A stretch of DNA of 64,000 nt from Cladobotryum mycophilum. Its lineage: Eukaryota; Ascomycota; Sordariomycetes; Hypocreales; Hypocreaceae. The position numbers and the translations under genes were made by a program. The stretch lies in the NCBI GenBank assembly GCA_036429605.1, contig JAVFKD010000002.1:1798001-1862000 (forward strand), given 5' to 3'. Shown here piece by piece: positions 49,641 to 59,919 of this stretch. Under the pieces are notes generated by a model. It was not told the DNA's origin. It saw only the letters and a list, made by a program, of their open reading frames with translations, and did no database searches. The number at the start of each line of letters is the position of its first letter. Positions within the stretch are counted from its first letter, which is position 1.

Positions 49641-50280
49641 TGCACTATTAACTTGGTGAATTATCTCTTTATAGTCTCTTATGAAGACCTTGGGAAGTTA
49701 TCTAACAGTCAATCTCATCAGACTTTTGTCAGGGGACTTTGTAATCTCCAGAGTATGGATCTCAACCAGACTTCATAAATCCACTGCCCAAAAGTATCCG
49801 ATTATTACACCATTGTAGAGCATAAAACCAGTGGTCTCTTGCGGCTTCTCAACCGCCTCACGCAGACTGAGGGCTCAGTTGATGTTGGCTTTGACATCAA
49901 GCTCTTTTCAGCAACTGTCAGGCGATACATCCAGATCCGGGATGACTATCAGAGTCTCTGTCCCCCATATCATATCGTTCAACAGGGATTCTTTTAGCAT
50001 CTAGACGAAAGAAGGTTCCCCCTTACTCTCGTTCACACGCCGACCCATGGCCAGAACAGGGAGCAAGTATAACTAATTTTGCATGAGAGACGATCAAAGG
50101 GCCATGGCCTATGAAGTAAAGAAACTAATTTTAGGTAGGATGAGAGAGTGTGGAAGTTTGGAGTACACCAGAGTATGCTGCGGACGTTTGAAGATCTCGT
50201 TGAGACGGACATTGAGAGGCCTGCGAAGACTTTGGTAACGAAGCATTAAATTTGAGGATTGATGGTTGAGAGAGAGGTGA
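49641..50280 (+). pseudogene. Relic of a geranylgeranyl diphosphate synthase
   Basis: A plus-strand frame reads like the C-terminal half of a GGPP synthase (makes C20 prenyl diphosphate, for example for terpenes). Blocks are LCNLQSMDLNQTS-stop-IHCPK, VEHKTSGLLRLLNRLTQTEG (like the KTGGLFRL motif), IKLFSATVRRYIQIRDDYQS (second Asp-rich motif region) and HLDERRFPL (like the EDLDEGKFSLPLIHA motif). Stop codons interrupt several times and further frames are needed downstream. The first Asp-rich motif and the N-terminal part are absent. Its stretch is near a transposon-rich area, suggesting decay by insertion and mutation. Confidence 0.65.
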
Positions 50281-53101
50281 AGCACCTGAAGTTTGAACTT
50301 GGTTACAGTTGCACAGATTTAGATATTACAACGTCGACTCTTACAGTCTACAAGAAAGCGTATCGCCCAGCCTTGAAGTCGTGTAATTGAGAAAACCGCT
50401 TCGCATCTCAGGGGCTCATCCTATACATAGTAAGATAATGCTGAGATCTAGATTTCCTTATGAGCGCAGAGCCCTCACCAATGTGATTTCTGCCATGAAT
50501 ATCTTACCTTTTTGTAAATACTAATTTTGATACGATTCTTCTCTCTGTGCTTTTATGAGAGTATCATCTTCGTTGCCTTGAGATGCCTCAGCCTAAACTT
50601 GCGCTTGCTCAACGGTCAAGTCTCAGGTGTAACCATGCTCTATGGATTTTCTCCTGCCACTTCGTTTTTTTCGAGAGTCTTGGTTCAAGTCCACGTAAAC
50701 TGCATTTTGTACCTTCTTGGCCAATGATAAAGCTGCTTGTCCAAGACCTTCCTAAATGTAGACACAAGGGCATGTATCCAGTCCGGATAACATCGCTTTC
50801 CTAAGACTGAATGCTCCCTTCTAACAAAGTGATCCGACATGAACTCTCCTTACACCAAAAATAAGAAGCAGAGAATCTGCAAACAGAAGGAGCGTCGTCC
50901 CACTCTCGTGTCCCCTGATCTGTTAGCACATGGGAAGGGCGGAGTGAGCCGCATCTGCGTAGACTTTTGGTCTTACACCGAGTTCAACTGCCGAAATATG
51001 GAACGGCAGTTGAGACACCATCGTAAAGCAGTAATAAAAGAGGGAGATGCAATTAATCTGATAATATCCACAACTGCTCGTTCCTCCGTGGCCTGGCAGC
51101 CATTGCTCTCGCTGGTCCAACTCCCAGTAGCCTTCCAAACTTATCATCGATTCGACTTCTCACTCAGTTTTGTAGTTGCTATGGAAGTTGCTAGTAGATT
51201 AAATTGAAGTACTTAAATCTACCTTATCGTCCAAGTCTGCCAGTGACTCTTCCACAGTTCCCATCATGACATTTCTCCACCTCAGGCTCACCATTCAACG
51301 AACTTTCACTCATTGCCCTTGTCAAGCCATTACCAACCTCATCAAATTGGTGATCTGCAATTATCTGCCTTTGTTCTTTGGCTACTTCTCTCTCGTTTTA
51401 GTCGTCCTTCTACCCTTGCCCACAACACTCGCGCTCTTGGCCTTCCTCAAACCATCGACCATGAGCCTAGATGTGCTGTAAGTTCTGTCTCCATTTCTTC
51501 GGTCTGACTTTCAACCCGTACTAATATTGTGTCCGTTCAAAAGTGTGGTCAGTACCGATCTTCAACAATGTCTGCAACTCGCTGTCATCGATTGAACCTT
51601 GACGACCTCATCCCGTACGGCACGACCCACAGCCTCAGACCACTCGATGCAGCTGCTTGTAGGCCGCTTCAACTCCTAGGGAGCCAGATTCATCACTGGC
51701 TGCTGAATAAGTCATACCGATGGTGAGGACCCCCGATGATTGGTCACCGTGTTTCATTCCGAGCCCCGTGCAATGAGGAGAACATTATATGAGGGGAGTT
51801 GCCCATAATGTCAGCTTAGGCTGACACCTCTCGTTCTTTTCTCCCACAGGAATTGCATTGAAGACGGCTTCGCCATTTAATGGTGAGGACCCCCGATTAT
51901 CATGCCCCCTGTTTCACCCACCTGGCCTCAGAGCTTTGGCATAGGCTGAATGCGGTGCCGTCAAAGGTGAGCTGCGGCGATATGCGTCGTCATCACTGGC
52001 CTCAAGATAATAGCGTTTAGTCACGGCATCGAATACTTATTCTATGTCGCGGGATATGCAAAAGGAAGGGCTTGTGGCCGATATGTTGCAGCTGCATTGT
52101 ATGCAGTCTGCTGCGTTTCGTGCTTGGTGGGAAGTGCTGGGCATGTGTGAAGAGATGGATAGGATATGGAAATAATGTAAGAGTCTGGTGAATATAACAT
52201 GTAAAAACTGTGAATGGTATTTTCTTCCGTATCTTTGTGTTGGGGTGCATTGCTGATTGAGGAGCGAGTAAAGTGACGTGCAGTGGCTGATGAAGAATAA
52301 GGTGCAATCTTGGTGTGAGGGAATAATAACGGGTCCATACCAACTTAGCTGCTGGCTAATGGTGAGTGGGGCAAGTTTGTTATAATGAAAGAAAGGAGCT
52401 GCCTGTGTGGCTGCCATATTTAAAGTGTTTGGGGGGGATCTCGCGGGCTGGTAGCAAAAAACAAGGGGCAGCAAACGCGGACGATAAATCTGCAGCAATC
52501 GAGTTAAGCGATGACACAGCTAATAGCCAAAGGATTCATATTTCTCTTCCTGATGTACTATTATAGGGTTATAAACATGGAGATAGTAATGAACGGAGAA
52601 GTAGGAAAGGGGAGAGTTAACTTATAAAGGAGTGGGATAAAAATGAGAAAAGTACAAAGTGAGAAAGAGGAAGAGGGAAAGGATGAGAGGAAGCAGATGA
52701 TGGAAAGAGAAGAGTGCCTGCAAATTTAGCTTGTATCAGGCTACCGTAGGTGGTATAGAATGAGAAATAGAATAGTGTAGTGTTGAAAATATGTGTCGCA
52801 TTATAGATATCTCAGGGGTGAGGAAAAGGAACATAAAAGGAAAAGGGAAGATGAAGAAAAGGAGAAACCTTAGAGAGATTCTGTACCTTGAGTATTTATT
52901 TGTAGTGAAACTAGAGATCATTTTGGTTTGGCACACAAAAGCTTGTTCGCCCCTTGAAAAGAGACTTTGTATTGATGGACGGAAGAAGTTTATGACGAGA
53001 TGGATCTTGTAAACTAAGGAGGCCAAAGCTGCACTACCTTAATAGCAGCAACCTTGATCCCCATATCTATCTTAGAAACTATGATAATCTTGATCCAACA
53101 T
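50281..53101. other. 2.8-kb interval, likely decayed accessory DNA
   Basis: Many short frames on both strands, none supported. Contains an imperfect direct repeat of about 39 bases (51720-51758 and 51880-51918) and an inverted hairpin TGTCAGC-TTAG-GCTGACA (51809-51826). Possibly remnants of transposons. Confidence 0.4.
51720..51918. repeat. Imperfect direct repeat pair, 160 bases apart
   Basis: Two copies start with the same 18 bases (ATGGTGAGGACCCCCGAT) and share GTTTCA further on. They enclose a perfect 7-bp hairpin. Nature unknown; might be old transposon ends. Confidence 0.5.
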
Positions 53102-54146
53102 CTAGATGATCTTCTTGTTCTTCAGAACCCGCTCAATCGTAGCATCCAGATCCTCCTCCGGCAGCCCCAAAGCCTCATTCCACGCCACCGAGCGCCCGCC
53201 GAAATCAGCAAACCCCCATGGCGCATAGATCGCCGCCGTCACAAGGTTCAACGACCCGGATCTCAACTCGCCCCTCGCCATCTCGGCCCGGCCCTGCTCG
53301 GCCAGCTCGAGCGACGAGGCCTCGGAGATGTTGAGCTTCTTCCCCGCGATTCGCTCGATGGCGGCGATGACTTGGTTCTGCGTCAGTCGGTGGGAGTGGA
53401 CGTAGACTTGCTGGTTGTGGGTCAGGTCGGCGTTTTGGAGGATGGCGACGACGGCTTTGGCGACGGTGGCGATGTTGGTCGAGTCGGATCGTTCTTCGCC
53501 AGAGTCAAACCGAGTGGCTTTGAAGTTGTCGAGGTCGAAACCGATGATGCCCTGGCCAAGCTCGAGAGCCTGTCCCAACTATAAGTTAGCTGCGAAAGAA
53601 AGAATGCCAGACCTAGATAGGTGCTACGTACCCAATCAAGAAATATGCCGGTATAGACGGTCGTCCAGCTGATACCCTGCGATTCCTTGCTCTTCAAGTA
53701 CGTAAAAATATCCTTCTTGCTGCTGGCAAACGGAAGATGCTTCGCAAGGCCCTGAAGAGAAGTGTCGCCCCCAAACTCGCTGGGCAGAATGCGCTTCACA
53801 CCAGCAGCGATGGCGGCATCGATGATGGTCTTTTGAACAGCGAGATCGCTGGCGGCAATGGGCGAAACCAAGGCGTCCTGTCCCTTAAAAATGGACACCA
53901 GGGAGTCGAACGTGTAGTCGCTTTTTCGAACCTCGACGTCTGCAGGGAAAGTGGCCTTGGAGGAGGTTCTGACTACGGCGATGACGTTGAAGCCTGCTTC
54001 TTTGAGGGCGGAAAGGAAATATGGACCTAGGTTTCCTGAAGCCTAGAAGCAGTATGTTAGTGAATTCGACGGGGGGACATGGTGTATATGATATATATAT
54101 CATGACTTACCCCTAGAACAGCGACGTTCTTGAAAGTAGTAGACAT
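53102..54146 (-). CDS. NmrA-like / isoflavone-reductase-like protein
   Basis: NAD(P)-binding NmrA-like family member (redox sensors or reductases). Three exons (54146-54111, 54042-53632, 53578-53102) give 307 residues. The nucleotide-binding motif VAVLGASGNLGPYFL spans the first junction. Later blocks are ALVSPIAASDLAVQKTIIDA, RILPSEFGGDT and WTTVYTGIFLDWLGQALELG (second junction). The family's usual active-site lysine region is not obvious, so a regulatory or reductase role cannot be chosen. Intact. It stops with TAG 53104-53102, which shows that TAG is a true stop in this genome. It ends about 180 bases from the transposon's left end. Confidence 0.85.
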
Positions 54147-54325
54147 ATTGTATGACAATGTGAAAGCTGAGGAAATTGAGAGTGTTTAGTAGAATGACTC
54201 GATAGGCTTGCTGAGAGATGCCAGAATACCCTGATATCGATCGAGTTTTATACTCATGAGGGCACTCGAGTGATGAGAAAACATGCAAGGGGGATTACTA
54301 AATAATGCATTCATATATCACCCTA

Positions 54326-54419
54326 CCCGTAGGCAACCCCTGCGGGGGCCAACTAAGGGCCTCACCCCTTAGTTGGGCACAAAATTCTGGGACAGTCACA
54401 AAATTCCGGGACAGCCGGA
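54326..54419 (+). repeat. Left terminal inverted repeat
   Basis: Begins CCCGTAGGCAACCCCTGC and ends GGGACAGCCGGA. It holds a nested palindrome and a tandem pair of 18-base units. Confidence 0.95.
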
Positions 54420-54503
54420 CTCACCCCACCACCATAAATAGCGCATTTTTGTATGTAAAAACCCACACTTAGAGTTTCATTACCGTGTTTATGTGTCGTT
54501 CGC

Positions 54504-56880
54504 GATGGTTTATTCCCCTAAAGTAATGAAGGCCGCGCGTGCTGTTATTCAATCTCGTGATAATATTTCTCGAAGGTCTCGTCGGCAGGGCACTACAACG
54601 CCGCAGGTTCTTTCTATAAGGAAGTCTGCGGAGAGATACAAGGTCAGCAAGTCTCAAGTTGATAGAGCGATCAAGCTACTCACCAAGGGAGAGATTCCCG
54701 CTCCAGTTAGGCGGCCGTTATTGCTAAATGAAGCTGAAGATGATGCTCTCGTTGCTTATGTGGGCTAGATGCAACAGGGAGGCTTCCCTGCTACTAAAGC
54801 TCAGGTTAAGGGCGCAGTAAATGCCCTCCTTACCCGCCGTGATCCTGGCCTACCTCCAGTATCAAGAATATGGTATCGGCGATGGATTGAGGCCCATCCG
54901 CACCTTAAGATCACACATGTTAAGGCTGTCGAGAAAGCCCGCTATGCCTTCGAGAATACTGATATCAAAGTCATCGAGACCTTCTTTAAAAGGCTTGAGA
55001 TCATAGTGTCGAAATATAGGATCGGCCCCTTAGAGTGTTAGAATAAGGATGAGTATGGTATTCGCATAGGAAGTGTACGAGAGCATGTTGAAGTCGTTGT
55101 GATCCGTACAACCCGTCATCAACGCCCTAAGGTCATAGACCCGGGCAGCAGAGAGTCTTACACTCTCATAGGCACAGTCAATGCCGTAGGAGATACGATG
55201 ATTCCTTGGCTAATATTCCAAGTCTACCCAACCGAGAGTTGGGCAGAGATAGAGGGCAAGGATAATCTTCGCTTCTGCCGTACAGATACAGGCTTCAGCA
55301 ACAGCGAGATAACATTCGAATAGCTTCATTTTTTTAATCGCTATTCGTAGGAGAAGTCAGCAAAAGCACAGAAGACTGGGAAGTCATTCATTGAGTGGTT
55401 TAGCTGTGATGAGTGGAAGAGAGACCCTATGACCCGGGAGGAAAAAGAACCAAGATCTCGTCCACGGTTTAAGCGCATTTTTCGACTTCTCATCATCAAC
55501 GGCTTCACAAAGCACACAACCCTCGAATTTATCGAATATTATATAGAATTTGATATCATCGTCGCGGTATTTCCATCTCATTCTACTCATATTCTTCAGC
55601 CTCTTGATGTTGGTGTTTTTCAGCCGCTAAAGAATTCTTAACAGAAAGTCATTAGATCAATGCTACAGAGCTCATTTTTTAACTTCTCACGGCTTGATTT
55701 TCTCACCTCGTTCAAAAGAACATACAACAATGGCTTCACAAAGCACAATATCATATCAGGCTTCGAAAAATCAGGAATATATCCTCCCACAAGCGAGCCA
55801 GCGATCCGCGCTCTCCTTGAGCAACAACGCAAGCAAAGAAAGGCAATAAATCCGGCCTATGCCTCGCTATTACCCCAAGAATTTCGCTTTCAACTCGCTG
55901 CCGATACCATAAAGAATATGACTCATCGATATCACGATATTCTAAGCTCCCCAACACAAGAGGGACTTCGTATAGCTCGTCAGGTTATAGCAGAGGCATC
56001 GGTGATGGAGTCAAATTTAAAACAATTCATAAAGGATCGCCACGACCGGCTAAAAAGAATGAATAGCCGTATAAAAAAAGGTAGGATAATCAAGCCCTCA
56101 GGCGAGTTTTTTACCAATTCTATTAGCCTAGGGAGAATCCGCGAGCAAGCCGCCAAGTCTGCGCAACTTGAGGCAGAAGCTGCACATCGCCGTCATCTTG
56201 CCGCGATAAAGAAGTTCGTTATGGATAACTTGAAGGCGCTCAAGCTTGAGTATCAGCAGAATAAGAAGCAAGAGATCGATGGGAGAATAAAAACCTTGAA
56301 CTATCAGCAGTGGCTTAAGCATACTGGAAAATATAAGGCCTATCTCGAGATTGAGACCCGAAATAAGGAATTCCAACATCTCCTCAAGCAAGAGAAGTAT
56401 TTTTTTAATATTGACCGCAATCCACATCTTCAGGAAGCTATTAATAAGGCATCACGAGCCCCTCGACCTTTGATTGCATTTAATTTCCCTCCCAGCGATA
56501 CCTCTGCAAATATTATCACAACTCGCGAGAATGAGCAAGAAGATGAGCCTTCGTATGGTTCTTCAAACCCTGATATTTTCGAAGAATATGAAGATCTCGA
56601 GCTTCAAGATAACACACTCGAAGAAACACAATTTAATACGATTTTTAATACCGTTGACGAGCAAGAGCTTCCTCCACTGCCTCAAGCTACATCACCACCT
56701 TCATCGCCGCCAGTATCACCACCTTCTACGCCGTGCCGCATCGTCAAAAGCTTCAAAATGCATATCACAGAAAGTCTACGCACACAGCGATCGGAATTAA
56801 TATATAACACTCATCAAGGCGTAGGGGGGAGAGGAATAGCAATAAATCAGGCTTTTGGTATTGTGCAACTTCAACACTAA
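54504..56880 (+). pseudogene. Fot1/pogo transposase with in-frame stops
   Basis: DDE transposase of the pogo group. The N-terminal CENP-B-like helix-turn-helix shows LSIRKSAERYKVSKSQVDRAI. The catalytic core shows NKDEYGIRIG (first Asp), LIINGFTKHTT, where family members carry Asp but this copy has Asn, and HILQPLDVGVFQPLKN. The C-terminal third is a long coiled, charged region ending in Pro/Ser-rich sequence. Stops interrupt at 54766 (TAG), 55039 (TAG), 55321 (TAG), near 55348 (TAG) and 55639 (TAA). At least three fit TGG to TAG, and one CAG to TAG, both CpA-to-TpA changes on one strand. One full open frame of about 406 residues remains from 55660. The copy should not be active by itself. 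Confidence 0.85.
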
Positions 56881-57033
56881 AAGTAATCATTTCTGCATAT
56901 ATTCTACACTTATAATAGCTTCAATTATATCATACACCTTATTATCTTTATTTTCATATAAAAAAATCTATCTAGACATTAAGAAAATGTAGATATAACG
57001 ATTTGGTAGGAAATAGAGGGCAAAATGCACTGA

Positions 57034-57127
57034 TCCGGCTGTCCCGGAATTTTGTGACTGTCCCAGAATTTTGTGCCCAACTAAGGGGTGAGGCCCTTAG
57101 TTGGCCCCCGCAGGGGTTGCCTACGGG
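57034..57127 (-). repeat. Right terminal inverted repeat
   Basis: Exact reverse complement of the left 94-bp repeat; ends at the TA duplication 57128-57129. Confidence 0.95.
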
Positions 57128-57129
57128 TA

Positions 57130-57839
57130 GACCATATTCATGTAGACACCATACCCTCTCATCGGTCACCAAAATGATGTTATCTGCAACAAGAGTGTCA
57201 TCAACAACTCCGATGTATACAAAAAGTCCGGTTCATCCTCTTTTGTCAGCGACTTTGCATCACCGATTCCGAGATTAGTGATCATGCCATATTCTCATCT
57301 ACCGACCCGTGTATATGATGAGTATTTCCATATATGTAATCATGAAGCTTAAGTTTTGACTTTGGGCAAGAAACCCCGTCTTGATTACTGAAATGCGAAT
57401 CTTCAAGACATGTTCAAGACATTCATAAATCGGGGAGATTCTGATATCCGATGCAGGAGGGATCGAATGTAGGATGAACTCGGCCGAAAGGGCGCATTAG
57501 CATGTAGGGACGACTCGGACAAGTCAGTATTTAGCTCCATGATAGCCTCTGATATCTGATTCGTGGTCGGATTCGGACGAAAGACGGACATTCTCACTAT
57601 CATGTATAAAGCACATGCTATAATCATGGGTCGCTATATCATGCCATCTTTAACCCGTTATCGACAGACAAGCTATGTCTGTCATGGCCTAACGCAAAAT
57701 AAAATAACAAGGTTCTATATCCATCGTAGACTTCAGAGGCCAACATTTACACAGCCCATAACCTTTACACATCCAACATGCAATGCATATACCCATTAAG
57801 AAACCCCCAAAACATTCAAGAGAAAAAAGGAAACATTTT
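57130..57839. other. Intergenic, no gene supported
   Basis: Between the transposon and the repeat-rich membrane protein. No feature recognised. Confidence 0.45.
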
Positions 57840-59056
57840 TTACCACAGCATCACGCGCCATCGCCACCCTTCGAATACCTTCAAGTCCCTCTCACTAATA
57901 TTATCATCCCCATACTCAATCCTACCCACAAGCTTTCTAATCCTCTTGTAAATCGTCTTAGACACCCTAAACGTCACCTCATTCTGGAACACGAACAGCA
58001 CGGCGAAAACGAAAAAGGCCATGCTGGCCCAGTGGCCATGGCGCAACACGCTGTCCTTGATGCGCGTGATGAGACCTTTGGTTTTCCGGAAGGCGTACTC
58101 GGTGTTGTTGGAGGACATCCTGGATTCAGAGTCTCCGCCGCGGCGGAAGAGCTTGCGAATGATGGGGACAAAGGTCGCGCTGTGAAAGCCCAAGTTAGAT
58201 GATTGCGCCTAGCCAAGGCAGGTTGGCGCCCGAGGTATGTAATGGAAACTTACATGAAGCCGCCAATGAGCCACCTGCGCCAGCGATGGTTCTGCGCCGA
58301 CTTTGCCATCTTGCGAACCTCGGCCTGTAGCGTCTTCAACTGTTCTAGCAACACGCCAGTCTGGCCGCGGATCTGCCACTCCAGATCCCCCGCGCCGGCG
58401 GTCGCGCCAAAGCTGTGTCGCTGGCGCTGGAGGCGGATGAGTTCCTGTAGGTTCTGCTGGCAGGTGGACTTTACGGATTTGATATCGAGCGGCGTGTTGG
58501 GGGCTGACAATGGGGTCTGTATCTGCATGGGCGGCCTGGGAGGGTAGTCTAGCGTGCCGGCGGGTGGTTCTGGGAATCTTGGGTCTGGGAATCTCTGCTG
58601 TTCTGGATAACGTTGGTCTGTGAATTGTTGCTGTGGATTGCGCGGATCCGGGTATCGTGGGTCTGGATAGCGCTGTTGGTCTGGATACTTTTGTTCCTGG
58701 TATTTCTGATCCGGGCCTGGATAACGTTGTTGATCTTGGTAGCGCGGGTCTGAACGTTGTTGCTGCTCTGGATAGCGCTGTTCCGAGTATCGATTCTCTG
58801 ATCGATTATCTGCTGCTGCTGCTGCTGCTGCTGGTCGCATTGGAATTACCGTCGTCGTTGGCGGTAGTGGTCCTGATGACGCGGGAATGGTAGCTTGAGG
58901 TGACGCCGCGGTCGTCGTCACTGGAGTCGCCCTTGGAGTGTATTGCCCATTCGTCTGCGGTTTGTCCATTTGGACTTTGGAAGCCGGAGATTCCATCATG
59001 GGCTGCGGCTCCACGGACTTCATGGGCGTCCGAGTCTTTGGCGAATCCATGTCCAT
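57840..59056 (-). CDS. Repeat-rich protein with membrane helices, function unknown
   Basis: Two exons (start 59056, intron of about 70 bases near 58180-58250). N-terminal 170 residues are disordered, with Ala7 and a tandem series of RYPDPRYPEQQ-type Pro/Tyr/Gln repeats. A coiled region follows (LEWQIRGQTGVLLEQLKTLQ). Then come two hydrophobic helices, WLIGGFIATFVPIIRKLF across the splice junction and ASMAFFVFAVLFVFQN, and a basic end. Donor CAT/GTAAGT joins to CACAG/CGCGACC. The C-terminal half looks conserved and may anchor the protein in a membrane, with the repeats facing the cytosol. I do not know the family. Stop is TAA. Confidence 0.7.
58590..58835 (-). repeat. Pro/Tyr/Gln coding repeats and Ala tract
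   Basis: Tandem CAGAGRTATCC-like units encode repeated RYPDP/RYPEQQ, next to a GCA/TGC tract (58808-58833) encoding poly-Ala. Size variation between isolates is likely. Confidence 0.75.
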
Positions 59057-59919
59057 GGCTCCAGGTATGTGTGCGTGTGTGTTTTTGGTTCAGTGCGTAT
59101 GCCAATGGCCCTTTGAAGGTCATAAACAGGATAAGAAGAATGTTGAGATATGGGACGAGTTTCACGGGCCGGAAATTAAAGTGGGCGGGCAGGGCAGCGT
59201 GTCATCGCTTGCGCATTGATAGTACTTTTTATAGTAGAGAGCTGGAGCTATTTGGAGAGAAGAAGAGGGAAATTATTGGAGGTGGCTGGGGTAAAAGCAG
59301 AACCTCAAGCAGGTCAATATTACTACAAGTACTTGTCTAGGTACGTACTCCGCACAACGGCCGGCTGGGGCTGGAGCCAATCGGCTTGGACGCGCTATGC
59401 ACGAAACGTTCTGTATTCACATAAGAGTGGAGGAACTCGCCCTGTAAGTAATGGAGCCTGTCAACCTGTCTAGTAAGCTGCAGAGGCCCTGAAGGATCCA
59501 TGGCTGGCTCCAAGCTGACATTGGGTACTTCAAATATGGATCCTGCATGCATTACTTGCTTCTCGCCCGCCTCATTTCTCAAAGCAAATGCGGGTTGTTC
59601 GCATTCAGTTTTACAGCGGGGCTAGGGATAGACTTTTACGTACAATGAGGTAATAAAAGCGTACACTCACAGCCCACACATTTGTCCACATTGGGACTGT
59701 ATTCGAACATCGTCAGGAGCCTCATAGCGGCCGGAGATGGTAGGACTTTTCTCACTGAAAGTACTGTTCATTTAGTAAGTCTTATTACTTTCTGTATGGC
59801 TTTTTCGCATAGTAAATCTTTCCAGGAGCAACTCTAGTAAGAGCACTCACGAACCAAAACCCATTTTCAGCTAGAAATGCTATCATAATCACTGTAACCC
59901 CCCCCCCAGGCGCACAAAG
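59057..59919. other. Intergenic, no gene supported
   Basis: Upstream of the membrane protein and downstream of the HET gene. Contains a C9 run near 59901. No feature seen. Confidence 0.45.

Larger units (their letters stand above)
54326..57127 (+). mobile_element. Fot1/pogo DNA transposon with 94-bp perfect inverted repeats
   Basis: 2802 bp flanked by a TA target duplication (54324-54325 and 57128-57129), as expected for Tc1/mariner-pogo elements. The terminal repeats (54326-54419 and 57034-57127) are identical over 94 bases. Each contains a palindrome CCAACTAAGG...CCTTAGTTGG and two direct copies of CACAAAATTC(T/C)GGGACAG, likely transposase-binding units. Inside is one transposase gene in plus orientation, broken by stops. 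Perfect ends with a damaged gene suggest recent movement followed by inactivation, or mobilisation by another copy. Confidence 0.95.

Noticed and set aside
50839..51207. Retrotransposon reverse transcriptase fragment (CVDF-like)
   Set aside because: One weak phrase resembles RT, but nothing before or after supports it.
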